DNA of 64,000 nucleotides from Cyclobacterium sp. (GTDB lineage Bacteria > Bacteroidota > Bacteroidia > Cytophagales > Cyclobacteriaceae). Numbering within the stretch: the stretch's first letter is position 1; each line of letters begins with the position of its first letter. Positions 34,475 through 42,301 of the stretch are shown one piece after another. The stretch is taken from contig NZ_JABURL010000065.1 in NCBI RefSeq assembly GCF_014762705.1, positions 38,833 through 102,832 on the forward strand, written 5' to 3'. The notes under the pieces were generated by a model. The model ran no database searches. It was not told the DNA's origin and saw only the letters and a program-made list of their open reading frames with translations. The translations under genes and the position numbers were made by a program.

Positions 34475-35863
34475 TTAGTGACTGTGGCCGAAAAGATTTC
34501 TGCCAAATCCTGTAAAATAGAAATCCACATCCCGCATACAGTTGTGGTGTTCTGTATGGAGAAAAATGGGTTCCAGTGTTTCTTCGGGGTCTACTTTTAA
34601 TCGCTGGTCCGAAGCATCTTTTTCCCTATCGAAGTATTTAACCCCATCTACCCAGGTCATTTGCGGTATGGCATATATGGACAAGGGATGCTTGTCAAAC
34701 AGGACCAGGTCTGCTTGCTTGCCCACTTCTATAGATCCTACCAGCTTGTCGATACCCAGTTGTTTGGCCGGGTTGATGGTAATCAAAGCCAGGGCTTCAT
34801 CATCTGTGAGGCCTCCATACCTTTGGGTTTTAGCTGCCTCATGATAAAGATGGCGGATCAGTTCATCAGAATCGGAATTGATGGAAGTGACCACTCCGTT
34901 TTTGGTAAGAATGGCTGCATTGTAAGCGGTAGAATAGTAAACTTCGAATTTATAGGCCCACCAATCTGCAAAAACTGAAGCACCCATGGTATATTTGGCC
35001 AGCTCAGGAGCAACCTTGAAGCCTTCATTCACATGAGAAAATACAATCTTGTCAATTCCATAGGCTTGACAAACTTTGATCAGCATGTAAATTTCATCAG
35101 CCCGGTAGGAGTGGCAATGGATGATGATTTCACCTTCCAGAATATCCACCAGAGTTTCTAATCTTGAATTGTAAACAGGAGGAATTTGTGGTTTTTCTTT
35201 CCCCTTTTCGGAAGCGTTCCAATCCTCCCAGGCGGCTTTATATTGTAAGGCTTCTTCAAACCCATTTCTAATCACTGCCTCCACGCCCATTCTGGACCGG
35301 GGTTGCAGATTTTTACCTCTCCCATGTACCCGGATAGGATTTTCCCCAAGAGCAAACTTGATCGTTCTGGGTGCCTCTTCCATGATCAATTGGTCAGGAT
35401 CCCTCGTACCATAGCGGTGCTTCAGGGTGATGTTTTGACCGCCAATGGCATTGGCTGATCCATGCATGGCATGTGAAACAGTGGTGCCTCCTGCCAATGC
35501 CCTGTAAATTCCCACATCAAATGGATCGATTACATCTTCCATTTTAACTTCGGCTGTTATCGGGCTGCTGGCTTCATTGATGACCTCCAATGCCAGATGG
35601 GAGTGGGCATCAATAATTCCCGGCATCAGAAATTGGCCGCTGGCATCAACTACAGGTACACCTTTGGGTTCCTTAAGGCCGGAGCCAATTTTGCTGATGA
35701 TACCATTTTCCACAAGTACATCGGTATGCTCCAAAAGACCATTGGTGATCGTGATAACATGTGCGTTTTTAATAAACACATCCCCTTTGCTGATCTCCTG
35801 TGCCTGGCTAACCACAATAAACCAGAAGGTACCTATAACGGATAGAATTAACTTTGTTCGCAT
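34475..35863 (-). CDS. Exported amidohydrolase (intact metal site)
   Basis: A 462-residue amidohydrolase with signal peptide (MRTKLILSVIGTFWFIVVSQAQ). Unlike its two neighbours it has the full set of metal-site motifs: PGIIDAHSHLAL (HxH near residues 86-88), a candidate carboxylated Lys in NITLKHRYG near 147, His in IIHCHSYRADE near 250, His in VFSHVNEG near 278 and Asp in TSINSDSDE near 340. The family includes imidazolonepropionase-like, prolidase-like and cyclic-imide hydrolases; the exact substrate is unknown. The C terminus is His-rich (HTEHHNCMRD, LFGHSH). Its ATG overlaps the stop of the upstream paralogue by one base (TAATG), a coupling signal. Confidence 0.9.
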   Translation of the reverse strand: MRTKLILSVIGTFWFIVVSQAQEISKGDVFIKNAHVITITNGLLEHTDVLVENGIISKIGSGLKEPKGVPVVDASGQFLMPGIIDAHSHLALEVINEASSPITAEVKMEDVIDPFDVGIYRALAGGTTVSHAMHGSANAIGGQNITLKHRYGTRDPDQLIMEEAPRTIKFALGENPIRVHGRGKNLQPRSRMGVEAVIRNGFEEALQYKAAWEDWNASEKGKEKPQIPPVYNSRLETLVDILEGEIIIHCHSYRADEIYMLIKVCQAYGIDKIVFSHVNEGFKVAPELAKYTMGASVFADWWAYKFEVYYSTAYNAAILTKNGVVTSINSDSDELIRHLYHEAAKTQRYGGLTDDEALALITINPAKQLGIDKLVGSIEVGKQADLVLFDKHPLSIYAIPQMTWVDGVKYFDREKDASDQRLKVDPEETLEPIFLHTEHHNCMRDVDFYFTGFGRNLFGHSH

Positions 35864-37548
35864 TATTTTATTTCCGGTTTTTCCAGTCTTTTAGCCTTTA
35901 CTGGATAATTTCCATAACCTTTTATTTCCATGTTTCCTGAAAATTTCTCTCCAGTCACTTCTCCCGAAACCTTTACCTCCAATGTGTTTTCTCCCACTTC
36001 GACGGAAAAGGTAAATGCAAGCGATTTCTCAGTAATTACTGCATTTTTAATGGGGGAGGTTTTGACACCCTCAGTCTGGGGATCATCATAGGAAACGGTC
36101 CCAGACCAGTTATCGTCTTCCTTTGTAAATTTCCATTTTCCTTTGGATTTCCTACCTTCCGTCTCCGCTTCATATTCCCATACCCTGGCTCCATCCTTTA
36201 TTTTTTCTGCTTTCTCAGAATAATCAAAGAGATAGCCATCACTGATCACCATGACAACCTTGGCTTCCTCAGAGAAAAGGGTATCTGACATCAGTACCAT
36301 ATTGGCCATTTTTCCTTCCGAAAGAGTCCCTGCGATAGCTGAAATTTGTAATATCTCTGCAGCATTAACAGTCAATGCCGCCAGTGCACCTTTCTCGGAT
36401 AAGCCGTTCGCTATCATGAGTCTGATATTTTTTATGAAGTCTGTCCTGGAAAGGTGCTTGGTGGTAAACCCAAATGGAATTCCTGCTTTTTCATATTCCC
36501 CAGCCAGGGAAAGCGATTTAAAATAAGCATTTTTTGCCCGTTCCACCCTTTTTTCAAAATCTGGGCCTTTTTCTCCTTCAGGCGGATCAGAAAACTTATC
36601 ATCAGGTAAATCCAGGGTGAGCACGGCACTTGTCTTTTTTTCTTTGAGGATGGGAAGTAACCCATCACCTTCATTGATGCCTGTGATTATCAGGTCGAAA
36701 TTGTTTTCTTCCTGCATTTTTATTGCCCTTCGAATATCCAATTCACCTGAGGTTTCAATAATTACCGGAATTTCTTTATTGATGACAGGGATCAGGGCAT
36801 CCATTACCGGGTTATTTTCCCTGCGTCTGAGGGATGACTGCGCGCTGTACATCTCGCCGTGGGTTTCATAAAGCCTGGCATTTTGCATCAAATCTCTCCA
36901 TTTTGCCATTACCCCTAAATTTGTATTGGGATAAACACCGCCCACCGTACTGAATTTAAAATAAAGGGATTGGTTCTCGGAAAGGATATTGTTTCGGCTT
37001 TCATGTCCATAGATGACCAATGCGGAACTTCCGGGAAGCATTCCTTTTCCTTTGGGAAGTTTTTGGGCGATGGTAAAGCCCAGTTTTCGCCACTCCTGAT
37101 CGTGTGGGTTATTTTCCTGGTAATGGTCAACAGCTGAAAAATGAGGGTGGATGCCGGCAATTTCGGGCAATGGCTCGGAGGGATCAAAATCATCAGGTTT
37201 TTCCGGGATAGTGGGCTCCACCATACCGGTTTTGTTGGCCACATCTATAAATCCCGGGTACACCAACAATGAATCTCCTTTGATTTCCTGTGCTTCTGCG
37301 GGAATATCGATGTTTTTTCCCAGTGCTTTGATTACTCCATTTTCGAATAATAGCTGTTGTCCGGTCAATATTTTTCCGGGATAAGGAATTAAAGTGGCGT
37401 TTGAAATATAGTAAGTTCCTGTTACCCTTCTATCGCCATTTCTGTCACTTTGCCCAAACAAAAAAGCCGGGAACAAAAAACACAAATAAATAAAAGAAAT
37501 TGAACTTAATAGGTTGTTGGCTCTCATTTCTGGAATTTTTCTATCCAA
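35863..37548 (-). CDS. Exported amidohydrolase-fold protein with C-terminal extension, HxH missing
   Basis: A 561-residue protein; an internal ATG at 37527 is an equally good start and gives a cleaner signal peptide (MRANNLLSSISFIYLCFLFPAFLFGQ). The amidohydrolase composite domain is recognisable (NATLIPYPGKILTGQQLLFENGVIKALG and later GTLSEGKMANMVLMS), but the metal motif after the first strand reads PGFIDVANKTG instead of DxHxH, so it should not bind the usual metals. An extra domain of about 120 residues follows the barrel (WKFTKEDDNWSGTVSYDDPQ...) and looks like a beta-rich lipocalin- or DUF-type fold. First gene of the exported amidohydrolase run. Confidence 0.85.
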   Translation of the reverse strand: MDRKIPEMRANNLLSSISFIYLCFLFPAFLFGQSDRNGDRRVTGTYYISNATLIPYPGKILTGQQLLFENGVIKALGKNIDIPAEAQEIKGDSLLVYPGFIDVANKTGMVEPTIPEKPDDFDPSEPLPEIAGIHPHFSAVDHYQENNPHDQEWRKLGFTIAQKLPKGKGMLPGSSALVIYGHESRNNILSENQSLYFKFSTVGGVYPNTNLGVMAKWRDLMQNARLYETHGEMYSAQSSLRRRENNPVMDALIPVINKEIPVIIETSGELDIRRAIKMQEENNFDLIITGINEGDGLLPILKEKKTSAVLTLDLPDDKFSDPPEGEKGPDFEKRVERAKNAYFKSLSLAGEYEKAGIPFGFTTKHLSRTDFIKNIRLMIANGLSEKGALAALTVNAAEILQISAIAGTLSEGKMANMVLMSDTLFSEEAKVVMVISDGYLFDYSEKAEKIKDGARVWEYEAETEGRKSKGKWKFTKEDDNWSGTVSYDDPQTEGVKTSPIKNAVITEKSLAFTFSVEVGENTLEVKVSGEVTGEKFSGNMEIKGYGNYPVKAKRLEKPEIK

Positions 37549-37578
37549 TCAAAAATCAAAATAAAGGATAAAGAATGG

Positions 37579-37598
37579 AAAAAATAAATTTATTTTTT
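37579..37598. repeat. 20-bp perfect A+T palindrome
   Basis: A6-T-A3-T3-A-T6 reads the same on both strands, in the 238-bp spacer between the divergent amidohydrolase operon and the PmtA-like gene. Being pure A/T it could be a terminator remnant, a bend or a binding site; chance is not excluded. Confidence 0.35.
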
Positions 37599-37786
37599 AA
37601 ATGTCTGGAATCAATACAGGAATGGTAAACGTTTTTCCGTCCATTTTTTTGAGTACGATTTTTTCCTTTTTTGAAATAAAAATGATTTTATGACTTTGAT
37701 TTTAGTAACTTTGAAATTTATAATCTATGCGGATTTACAGAAAATTCCGCTTTGAGTATCAAAAGATAGTTTAATCCAGTTAACCA

Positions 37787-38332
37787 ATGAATAAAAGTTC
37801 GCTTTTTAAAGAGTTATTTGTAAATATAAAAACTACCGGTGCAGTAACCTTTAGTTCCAGGTCTTTGGTAAATAAAATGTTGTCTTTTGCAGACTTTAAA
37901 GGCGCAAAAGTAATTGTAGAACTCGGGGGCGGAGATGGCAGTATTACAAAAGGGATCATTGACCGCATGGATAAGGATGCCGTATTGTATGTCTTTGAAA
38001 TCAGTGAACATTTTTGTCGCAACCTGGACAGAAGATATGGCTCCAAAAATGTTAAAATCATCTGTGATTCGGCAGAAAATATGGACAAGCATTTGAATGG
38101 GGATCTTGTTGACCTGTTTTTGTCCTCATTGCCTTTTAGTCTTATCCCAAAGGAATCCAGGACCGCCATTTACGAAAAAAGCAGTGTGATGCTGAAGCCC
38201 AGCGGTTTTTTTATTCAAATCTGCTATTCCTATTTGCTAAGGTTTCAATTTGCCTCCTATTTTAGCAATATAAAAACAGCCTTTACACTAAAAAACTTTC
38301 CCCCGGCCTTTATCATAATATGTAATTCCTGA
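37787..38332 (+). CDS. Class I SAM-dependent methyltransferase, PmtA-like
   Basis: A 181-residue methyltransferase. The N-terminal pattern TGAVTFSSRSLVNKML resembles the start of Rhodobacter-type phospholipid N-methyltransferases (PmtA) and of KsgA-like enzymes. Motif I is IVELGGGDGSITKGI near residues 44-58, an acidic strand-2 end lies in LYVFEIS near 72, and a post-II Asp in IICDSAENMD near 90. No membrane segment is present, as in PmtA, which associates peripherally. The acceptor (phosphatidylethanolamine or another small molecule) is inferred. A run of 60 to 100 bases before the gene is very A+T-rich. Confidence 0.75.
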   Translation: MNKSSLFKELFVNIKTTGAVTFSSRSLVNKMLSFADFKGAKVIVELGGGDGSITKGIIDRMDKDAVLYVFEISEHFCRNLDRRYGSKNVKIICDSAENMDKHLNGDLVDLFLSSLPFSLIPKESRTAIYEKSSVMLKPSGFFIQICYSYLLRFQFASYFSNIKTAFTLKNFPPAFIIICNS

Positions 38333-38369
38333 GGCCTGAAATTCGTTCATTTTTTCTAAATTGCTCTCA

Positions 38370-39428
38370 ATGAAAGGAGCAGATTTTAAGGGTAGGGGAA
38401 CCGGCAGACAACCGGCCAATATTTATCAAAAGTCCAAACTGGTGTTGGATCATGTGGAAGGGATAGATATTCCCGAATATGAGGAAAACCCTTCAACCCA
38501 ATTTTTTCCCGTAACCAGCAAAACGGCACTGAGCTTCAATGACAGCCCTGACCTGCCATTGAGTTATAGTGTAAATCCCTATCAGGGATGTGAACATGGC
38601 TGTATCTACTGTTATGCCCGAAACAGCCACCAGTACTGGGGGTTTGATGCCGGTTTGGGTTTTGAAAGCAACATATTGGTGAAAAAAGACATTGTCAGTC
38701 AATTGAAGCGGGAATTCAAGCAAAAGGGCTATGAACCTCATCCCATTATGCTTTCAGGTAATACGGATTGCTATCAGCCTGCTGAAAGAAAATTTAAATT
38801 GACAAGACAAATCTTGGAATTGTGCCTGGCCTTTCGGCACCCGGTTAGTGTCATCACAAAGAATACCCTGATTGATAGGGATATTGACATCCTTAAAGAA
38901 CTTGCTTCGCACAAGCTTGTACATGTTTATTTTTCCATAAATCATCTGGACCCGGGCCTGAAGCTATTATTGGAGCCACGTACAGCGACAGCCAGGCTCA
39001 AATTAAAACTGATCCGAAAATTTTCAACAGAAAATATACCCTGTGGCATCATGGTTGCTCCGATCATTCCGGGTATCAACAGTGAAGATGTGACTAAAAT
39101 CATCGAAGCGGCTGGCAAAGCCGGAGCAAAAAAGGCTGGATATACGGTTGTCCGACTTAATGGACAGATAAAGGACCTATTTGAGGAATGGCTGGAAACG
39201 CATTTTCCGGATAGAAAAGACAAGGTGATGCACCAAATTGAACAGCTACATGCGGGAAAGGCAAATGATTCCGTTTGGGGAAGAAGGATAAAGGGCGAAG
39301 GGCCATTGTCCCAAACCATTGCTGGTCTTTTCAAGCTTGCAGTGCATAAATATATTCATCCAAATGGGCGGATGCCGGAATATGACATGAGTCATTTTAA
39401 AGGCAATGGCCAAATGAAACTCTTTTAA
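38370..39428 (+). CDS. PA0069-type radical SAM protein
   Basis: A 352-residue radical SAM protein. The frame opens at a TTG at 38361 but the ATG at 38370 is the better start. GRGTGRQPANIY at the N terminus is characteristic of the PA0069 family, related to spore photoproduct lyase. The cluster motif is C74-x3-C78-x2-C81 in YQGCEHGCIYCYARN. ILVKKDIV, IMLSGNTDCYQPAERK and SVITKNTLIDRD near 95-165 complete the barrel. The reaction is unknown; DNA-lesion repair is only suggested by kinship. The next gene (DUF3253, 39430-39681) starts one base after this stop. Confidence 0.9.
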   Translation: MKGADFKGRGTGRQPANIYQKSKLVLDHVEGIDIPEYEENPSTQFFPVTSKTALSFNDSPDLPLSYSVNPYQGCEHGCIYCYARNSHQYWGFDAGLGFESNILVKKDIVSQLKREFKQKGYEPHPIMLSGNTDCYQPAERKFKLTRQILELCLAFRHPVSVITKNTLIDRDIDILKELASHKLVHVYFSINHLDPGLKLLLEPRTATARLKLKLIRKFSTENIPCGIMVAPIIPGINSEDVTKIIEAAGKAGAKKAGYTVVRLNGQIKDLFEEWLETHFPDRKDKVMHQIEQLHAGKANDSVWGRRIKGEGPLSQTIAGLFKLAVHKYIHPNGRMPEYDMSHFKGNGQMKLF

Positions 39429-39429
39429 T

Positions 39430-39681
39430 ATGGATTATTTAAAACAGGGTATACTGGTTTTGGCAACGATGGAAATGGCCAAAAGGAGAAGGGGCAGTTC
39501 CTTCTGCCCCTCAGATGTGGTCCGCTGGCTTTATCCTAATGATTGGAGACATTTTATGGAGGAGGAGATGGAAGCGGCCATGTGGCTTTTTGATCAGGAT
39601 TTACTTGAAATTCGTCAGGATGGTAATTTGATCGATCAAAACTATTTGACTGAAGCGCCTGTTAGGCTAAACATAAAATAA
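39430..39681 (+). CDS. DUF3253 family protein
   Basis: An 83-residue protein with the family pattern KRRRGSSFCPSDVVRWLYP at residues 18-36, WRHFMEEEMEAAMWLFDQD, and a C-terminal short strand APVRLNIK. DUF3253 is a small winged-helix-like family of unknown role found widely in Bacteroidota and Proteobacteria. The start is one base after the radical SAM stop and its end is 10 bases before msrA, so the three are co-transcribed. Confidence 0.9.
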   Translation: MDYLKQGILVLATMEMAKRRRGSSFCPSDVVRWLYPNDWRHFMEEEMEAAMWLFDQDLLEIRQDGNLIDQNYLTEAPVRLNIK

Positions 39682-39691
39682 CATATAATTT

Positions 39692-40261
39692 ATGCAGGAA
39701 TTACCCAAAACCACTATTAAAATACCAGCGAAGAAAGCTGTGGCCACTTTTGGAACAGGCTGTTTCTGGTGCACAGAGGCTGTGTTTCAAAAATTGAAAG
39801 GTGTAGATGTAGTTCAGTCCGGATTTTCGGGAGGACACATTGAAAACCCTTCCTATAAGGATGTTGTAACGGGTACCACCGGTCATGCAGAAGTAGTACA
39901 TTTGATTTTTGATCCGGAGCAGATTAGTTTTTCTGATTTACTTGAAGTTTTTTGGTCAAGCCATGATCCCACCACGCTGAACAGGCAGGGTGCTGATGTG
40001 GGGCCTCAGTACAGGTCAGCCATATTCTATCACTCCCCTGAGCAAGAAAAGGAAGCCACTCAAATGAAAGCTACCCTGGAGGAAGAAAGAGTTTTTGACG
40101 GCCCTATCGTGACGGAAATTACGCCATTTTCTAACTTTTATCCGGCAGAGGATTACCATACCAATTATTTTGAATTGAACGGAAGCCAGCCCTATTGTCA
40201 GTTTGTGATCCGACCTAAGGTAGAAAAATTTAAAAAGCGTTTTGCGGAAAAATTGAAATAA
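39692..40261 (+). CDS. msrA: Peptide methionine sulfoxide reductase A
   Basis: A 189-residue cytosolic MsrA that reduces S-methionine sulfoxide. The catalytic Cys24 lies in GTGCFWCTEAVF; GHAEVVHLIFDPEQISF near 68-84, SHDPTTLNRQGADVGPQYRSA near 96-117 and FYPAEDYHTNYF near 148-160 are all conserved. Cys27 two residues on and Cys169 (QPYCQFVI) are further cysteines that could serve as recycling partners. It closes the radical SAM-DUF3253-msrA unit, followed by a short palindromic hairpin. Confidence 0.97.
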   Translation: MQELPKTTIKIPAKKAVATFGTGCFWCTEAVFQKLKGVDVVQSGFSGGHIENPSYKDVVTGTTGHAEVVHLIFDPEQISFSDLLEVFWSSHDPTTLNRQGADVGPQYRSAIFYHSPEQEKEATQMKATLEEERVFDGPIVTEITPFSNFYPAEDYHTNYFELNGSQPYCQFVIRPKVEKFKKRFAEKLK

Positions 40262-40275
40262 GGTCGGAAAGGGTT

Positions 40276-40290
40276 AAACCTGTCAGGTTT
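40276..40290. terminator. Palindromic hairpin after msrA
   Basis: AAACCTG-T-CAGGTTT is a perfect 7-bp stem with a one-base loop centre (effective loop 3 or more), 15 bases after the msrA stop. T-rich sequence follows within 30 bases. It is a commonly seen terminator or repeat motif in Cyclobacteriaceae, as I recall. Confidence 0.5.
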
Positions 40291-40321
40291 CACGTGTTTA
40301 AAATTTGTTTTTAATAGGTCA

Positions 40322-40337
40322 CCCCGATTAGTCGGGG
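40322..40337. terminator. GC-rich 6-bp hairpin
   Basis: CCCCGA at 40322-40327 pairs with TCGGGG at 40332-40337 around the tetraloop TTAG. There is no following T-run, so it is a hairpin rather than a classical terminator. Confidence 0.45.
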
Positions 40338-40358
40338 CAGGCTATGGAATCTTTAACG

Positions 40359-40402
40359 ATTAAAATCATCATTGCCCTGTGCGTTTAATGAATGATTTTA
40401 AT
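40359..40402. repeat. Fold-back inverted repeat
   Basis: ATTAAAATCATCATT at 40359-40373 is the reverse complement of AATGAATGATTTTAAT (40387-40402) apart from one mismatched or bulged position; the loop is 13 bases. Together with the neighbouring GC-rich hairpin it could be a small mobile or repetitive element. Confidence 0.5.
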
Positions 40403-40535
40403 TGTGTCGATTTCATCTATTCAAAGTTTGTTTTGGACTGAATATCAACAAAAATCTGACAGGTTTGCGGAATTTAGTAAGGTTTTAATTTTTGGTTTTT
40501 GGAGGCCTGTTTTTAATTTGCAAAATAATATTTTG

Positions 40536-40543
40536 TAAATTTG
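40536..40543 (+). promoter_or_regulatory. Candidate -7 box
   Basis: TAAATTTG matches TAnnTTTG, 77 bases before the ATG at 40621. A TTTG lies at 40517-40520, only 15 bases upstream instead of about 19, so the pairing is imperfect. Confidence 0.4.
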
Positions 40544-40620
40544 TCAAATTTTTACCGATCAAAGATTACCTGTCTGCCTGAAGGGAGGCGTGTGATAGCT
40601 AAAGATCAAATTTTAAATAC

Positions 40621-42291
40621 ATGAAACGAACCAAAGCACAGGAGTCCAGATCTGCCATAGAACGGTTGTATATCACCATGAGGCATTTATTTATGCGTGG
40701 CAACTACAAACCAACCGGAGTTTCAGGGGAGTCTCTGGTTCAGGCGCTACTCACCCTTAGCCCGGAGATATATGGGCTTGTAAATGATCCTGAAAAGCTG
40801 GAGCTTGAGGGTTTGCTTTACGTCATGGAAAGATTGCCACAGGGTATTGAGGAGTGTCGTTACATCCGGCTGATCAGTAAAGAGGGCTATGAAGATTCCG
40901 GTTTTCAGGTATTGGTTCCTTCAAAAAGAAAAAGAAATTGTTACCGGGTGGACGATGAACAAATGTATGTGGAGATGACCCGGGGCAAAAGCGATATTTA
41001 CGATATACTGACCCATCTTACCTTTCTCTATATCGAATCTGAAAAAATCCGCACCAATAGTACCGACCCGAAAGGCCGAATCAACCTCAACTGGAAAAAA
41101 TTGAAGGAGATTGTGGATAAAGAAAACAGGGGAGAGGAATTCAACAAGGAGGCCGCTTGTTCCTACCTGACTCACCTTACCGGAAGGACTTTTGAGGAAT
41201 GTATTGCCGCCGTTCAAAAGTTTGAAAGTTCACATAACAGCAACAGCCTTTTTTCCATTATTTTCCATATGGGCAGGCTCTCCATGGAAGAGTCTCTGGA
41301 AGGCAATGACCGGGAAATTTCCTTTTCTGCCACTCTGAGGGAAAGGGTAGGGCACCATGTGTATGGAGAAGCCTGGGCAAATGCCATCAAGACTGTTTTG
41401 GATGAACAAAACCTCCTGGAGCGCCCCATCCATGTGATCAGTGCAAACCTGCACAGTGTGGTGAATACCATTTACGGTCACCAGGCATTGGGTTTGGAAA
41501 ATTACGAAGCCATCGAAGACATGGCTATGAAAATCAGTGTCAATAGCAAAGGCAATAAAGGGAAGGAAATCCTGGATTATGCCCGGAAAAATGGTTTGAT
41601 CCAGGTGGTAGATACTTCGGGTACCAATATTGGGGTGCAGGTAATTGATACTGGGAAAATGAGTTCACCCAACCTTTTGCCCGGTGTCAAACTGGAGGAG
41701 TCTGATAAGAAAAGACCTGTTTTGGTGGTCATGGATTATGCTTTTGGCGAACAAGCCTATGAATGCTTTGATGAGCTTTTGAAGCCCTATGAAGTAGGCC
41801 AGCAAAAGGTTCCCTTAAACATCATTTCTACTGCTATAATGGGAAAGGCAGGTATTTTGGAAGGCAAAAAAGGAGATATCATGATACCCAACGCGCATGT
41901 ATTTGAGGGGACTGCGGACAATTATCCGTTTAAAAATGAGTTAGATGCAGCAGACTTTGAGGGCTTTGGTTTGGGTGTTTTCGAAGGACCCATGATTACT
42001 GTTTTGGGTACTTCCCTGCAGAACAAAGAGGTTCTGGGCTATTTCATGGAATCCTCCTGGAAAGCCATCGGACTGGAAATGGAGGGGGCCCACTACCAGA
42101 AGGCCATTCAATCTGCCAGCAAAATACGGAACAGCATCCGCAAAAGTGTGAAGGTCATGTATGCTTATTATGCTTCGGATAATCCGCTGGAAACGGGCAG
42201 TACACTGGCCTCTGGTGCCCTGGGTATGGAAGGTGTAAGGCCCACCTACCTGATTACCTATAAGATTTTGGAACAAATAGGGAAAGCCTGA
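40621..42291 (+). CDS. DUF6909-like protein with nucleoside-phosphorylase-like C-terminal region
   Basis: A 556-residue cytoplasmic protein. I recall it as a conserved Bacteroidota protein of unknown function (DUF6909). The N-terminal half is helical (SAIERLYITMRHLFMRGNY, then WKKLKEIVDKENRGEEFNKEAACSYL). The C-terminal part, from about residue 380, has features of purine nucleoside phosphorylase/AMP nucleosidase folds: STAIMGKAGILEGKKGDIMIPNAHVFEGT near 400-425 and AIGLEMEGAHYQKAI near 480-495, where GLEMEG matches the substrate-binding loop of that family. It is monocistronic. A nucleotide or nucleoside-cleaving role is inference. Confidence 0.65.
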   Translation: MKRTKAQESRSAIERLYITMRHLFMRGNYKPTGVSGESLVQALLTLSPEIYGLVNDPEKLELEGLLYVMERLPQGIEECRYIRLISKEGYEDSGFQVLVPSKRKRNCYRVDDEQMYVEMTRGKSDIYDILTHLTFLYIESEKIRTNSTDPKGRINLNWKKLKEIVDKENRGEEFNKEAACSYLTHLTGRTFEECIAAVQKFESSHNSNSLFSIIFHMGRLSMEESLEGNDREISFSATLRERVGHHVYGEAWANAIKTVLDEQNLLERPIHVISANLHSVVNTIYGHQALGLENYEAIEDMAMKISVNSKGNKGKEILDYARKNGLIQVVDTSGTNIGVQVIDTGKMSSPNLLPGVKLEESDKKRPVLVVMDYAFGEQAYECFDELLKPYEVGQQKVPLNIISTAIMGKAGILEGKKGDIMIPNAHVFEGTADNYPFKNELDAADFEGFGLGVFEGPMITVLGTSLQNKEVLGYFMESSWKAIGLEMEGAHYQKAIQSASKIRNSIRKSVKVMYAYYASDNPLETGSTLASGALGMEGVRPTYLITYKILEQIGKA

Positions 42292-42301
42292 TAGCCATCC
42301 G

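Larger units (their letters stand above)
40262..40620. other. 359-bp intergenic region with three stem-loops
   Basis: No gene is visible. It contains the AAACCTG hairpin (40276-40290), a second perfect stem CCCCGA-TTAG-TCGGGG (40322-40337) and a longer near-perfect inverted repeat (40359-40373 with 40387-40402). The right part carries a -7-like box TAAATTTG at 40536-40543 before the DUF6909-like gene. Confidence 0.7.
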
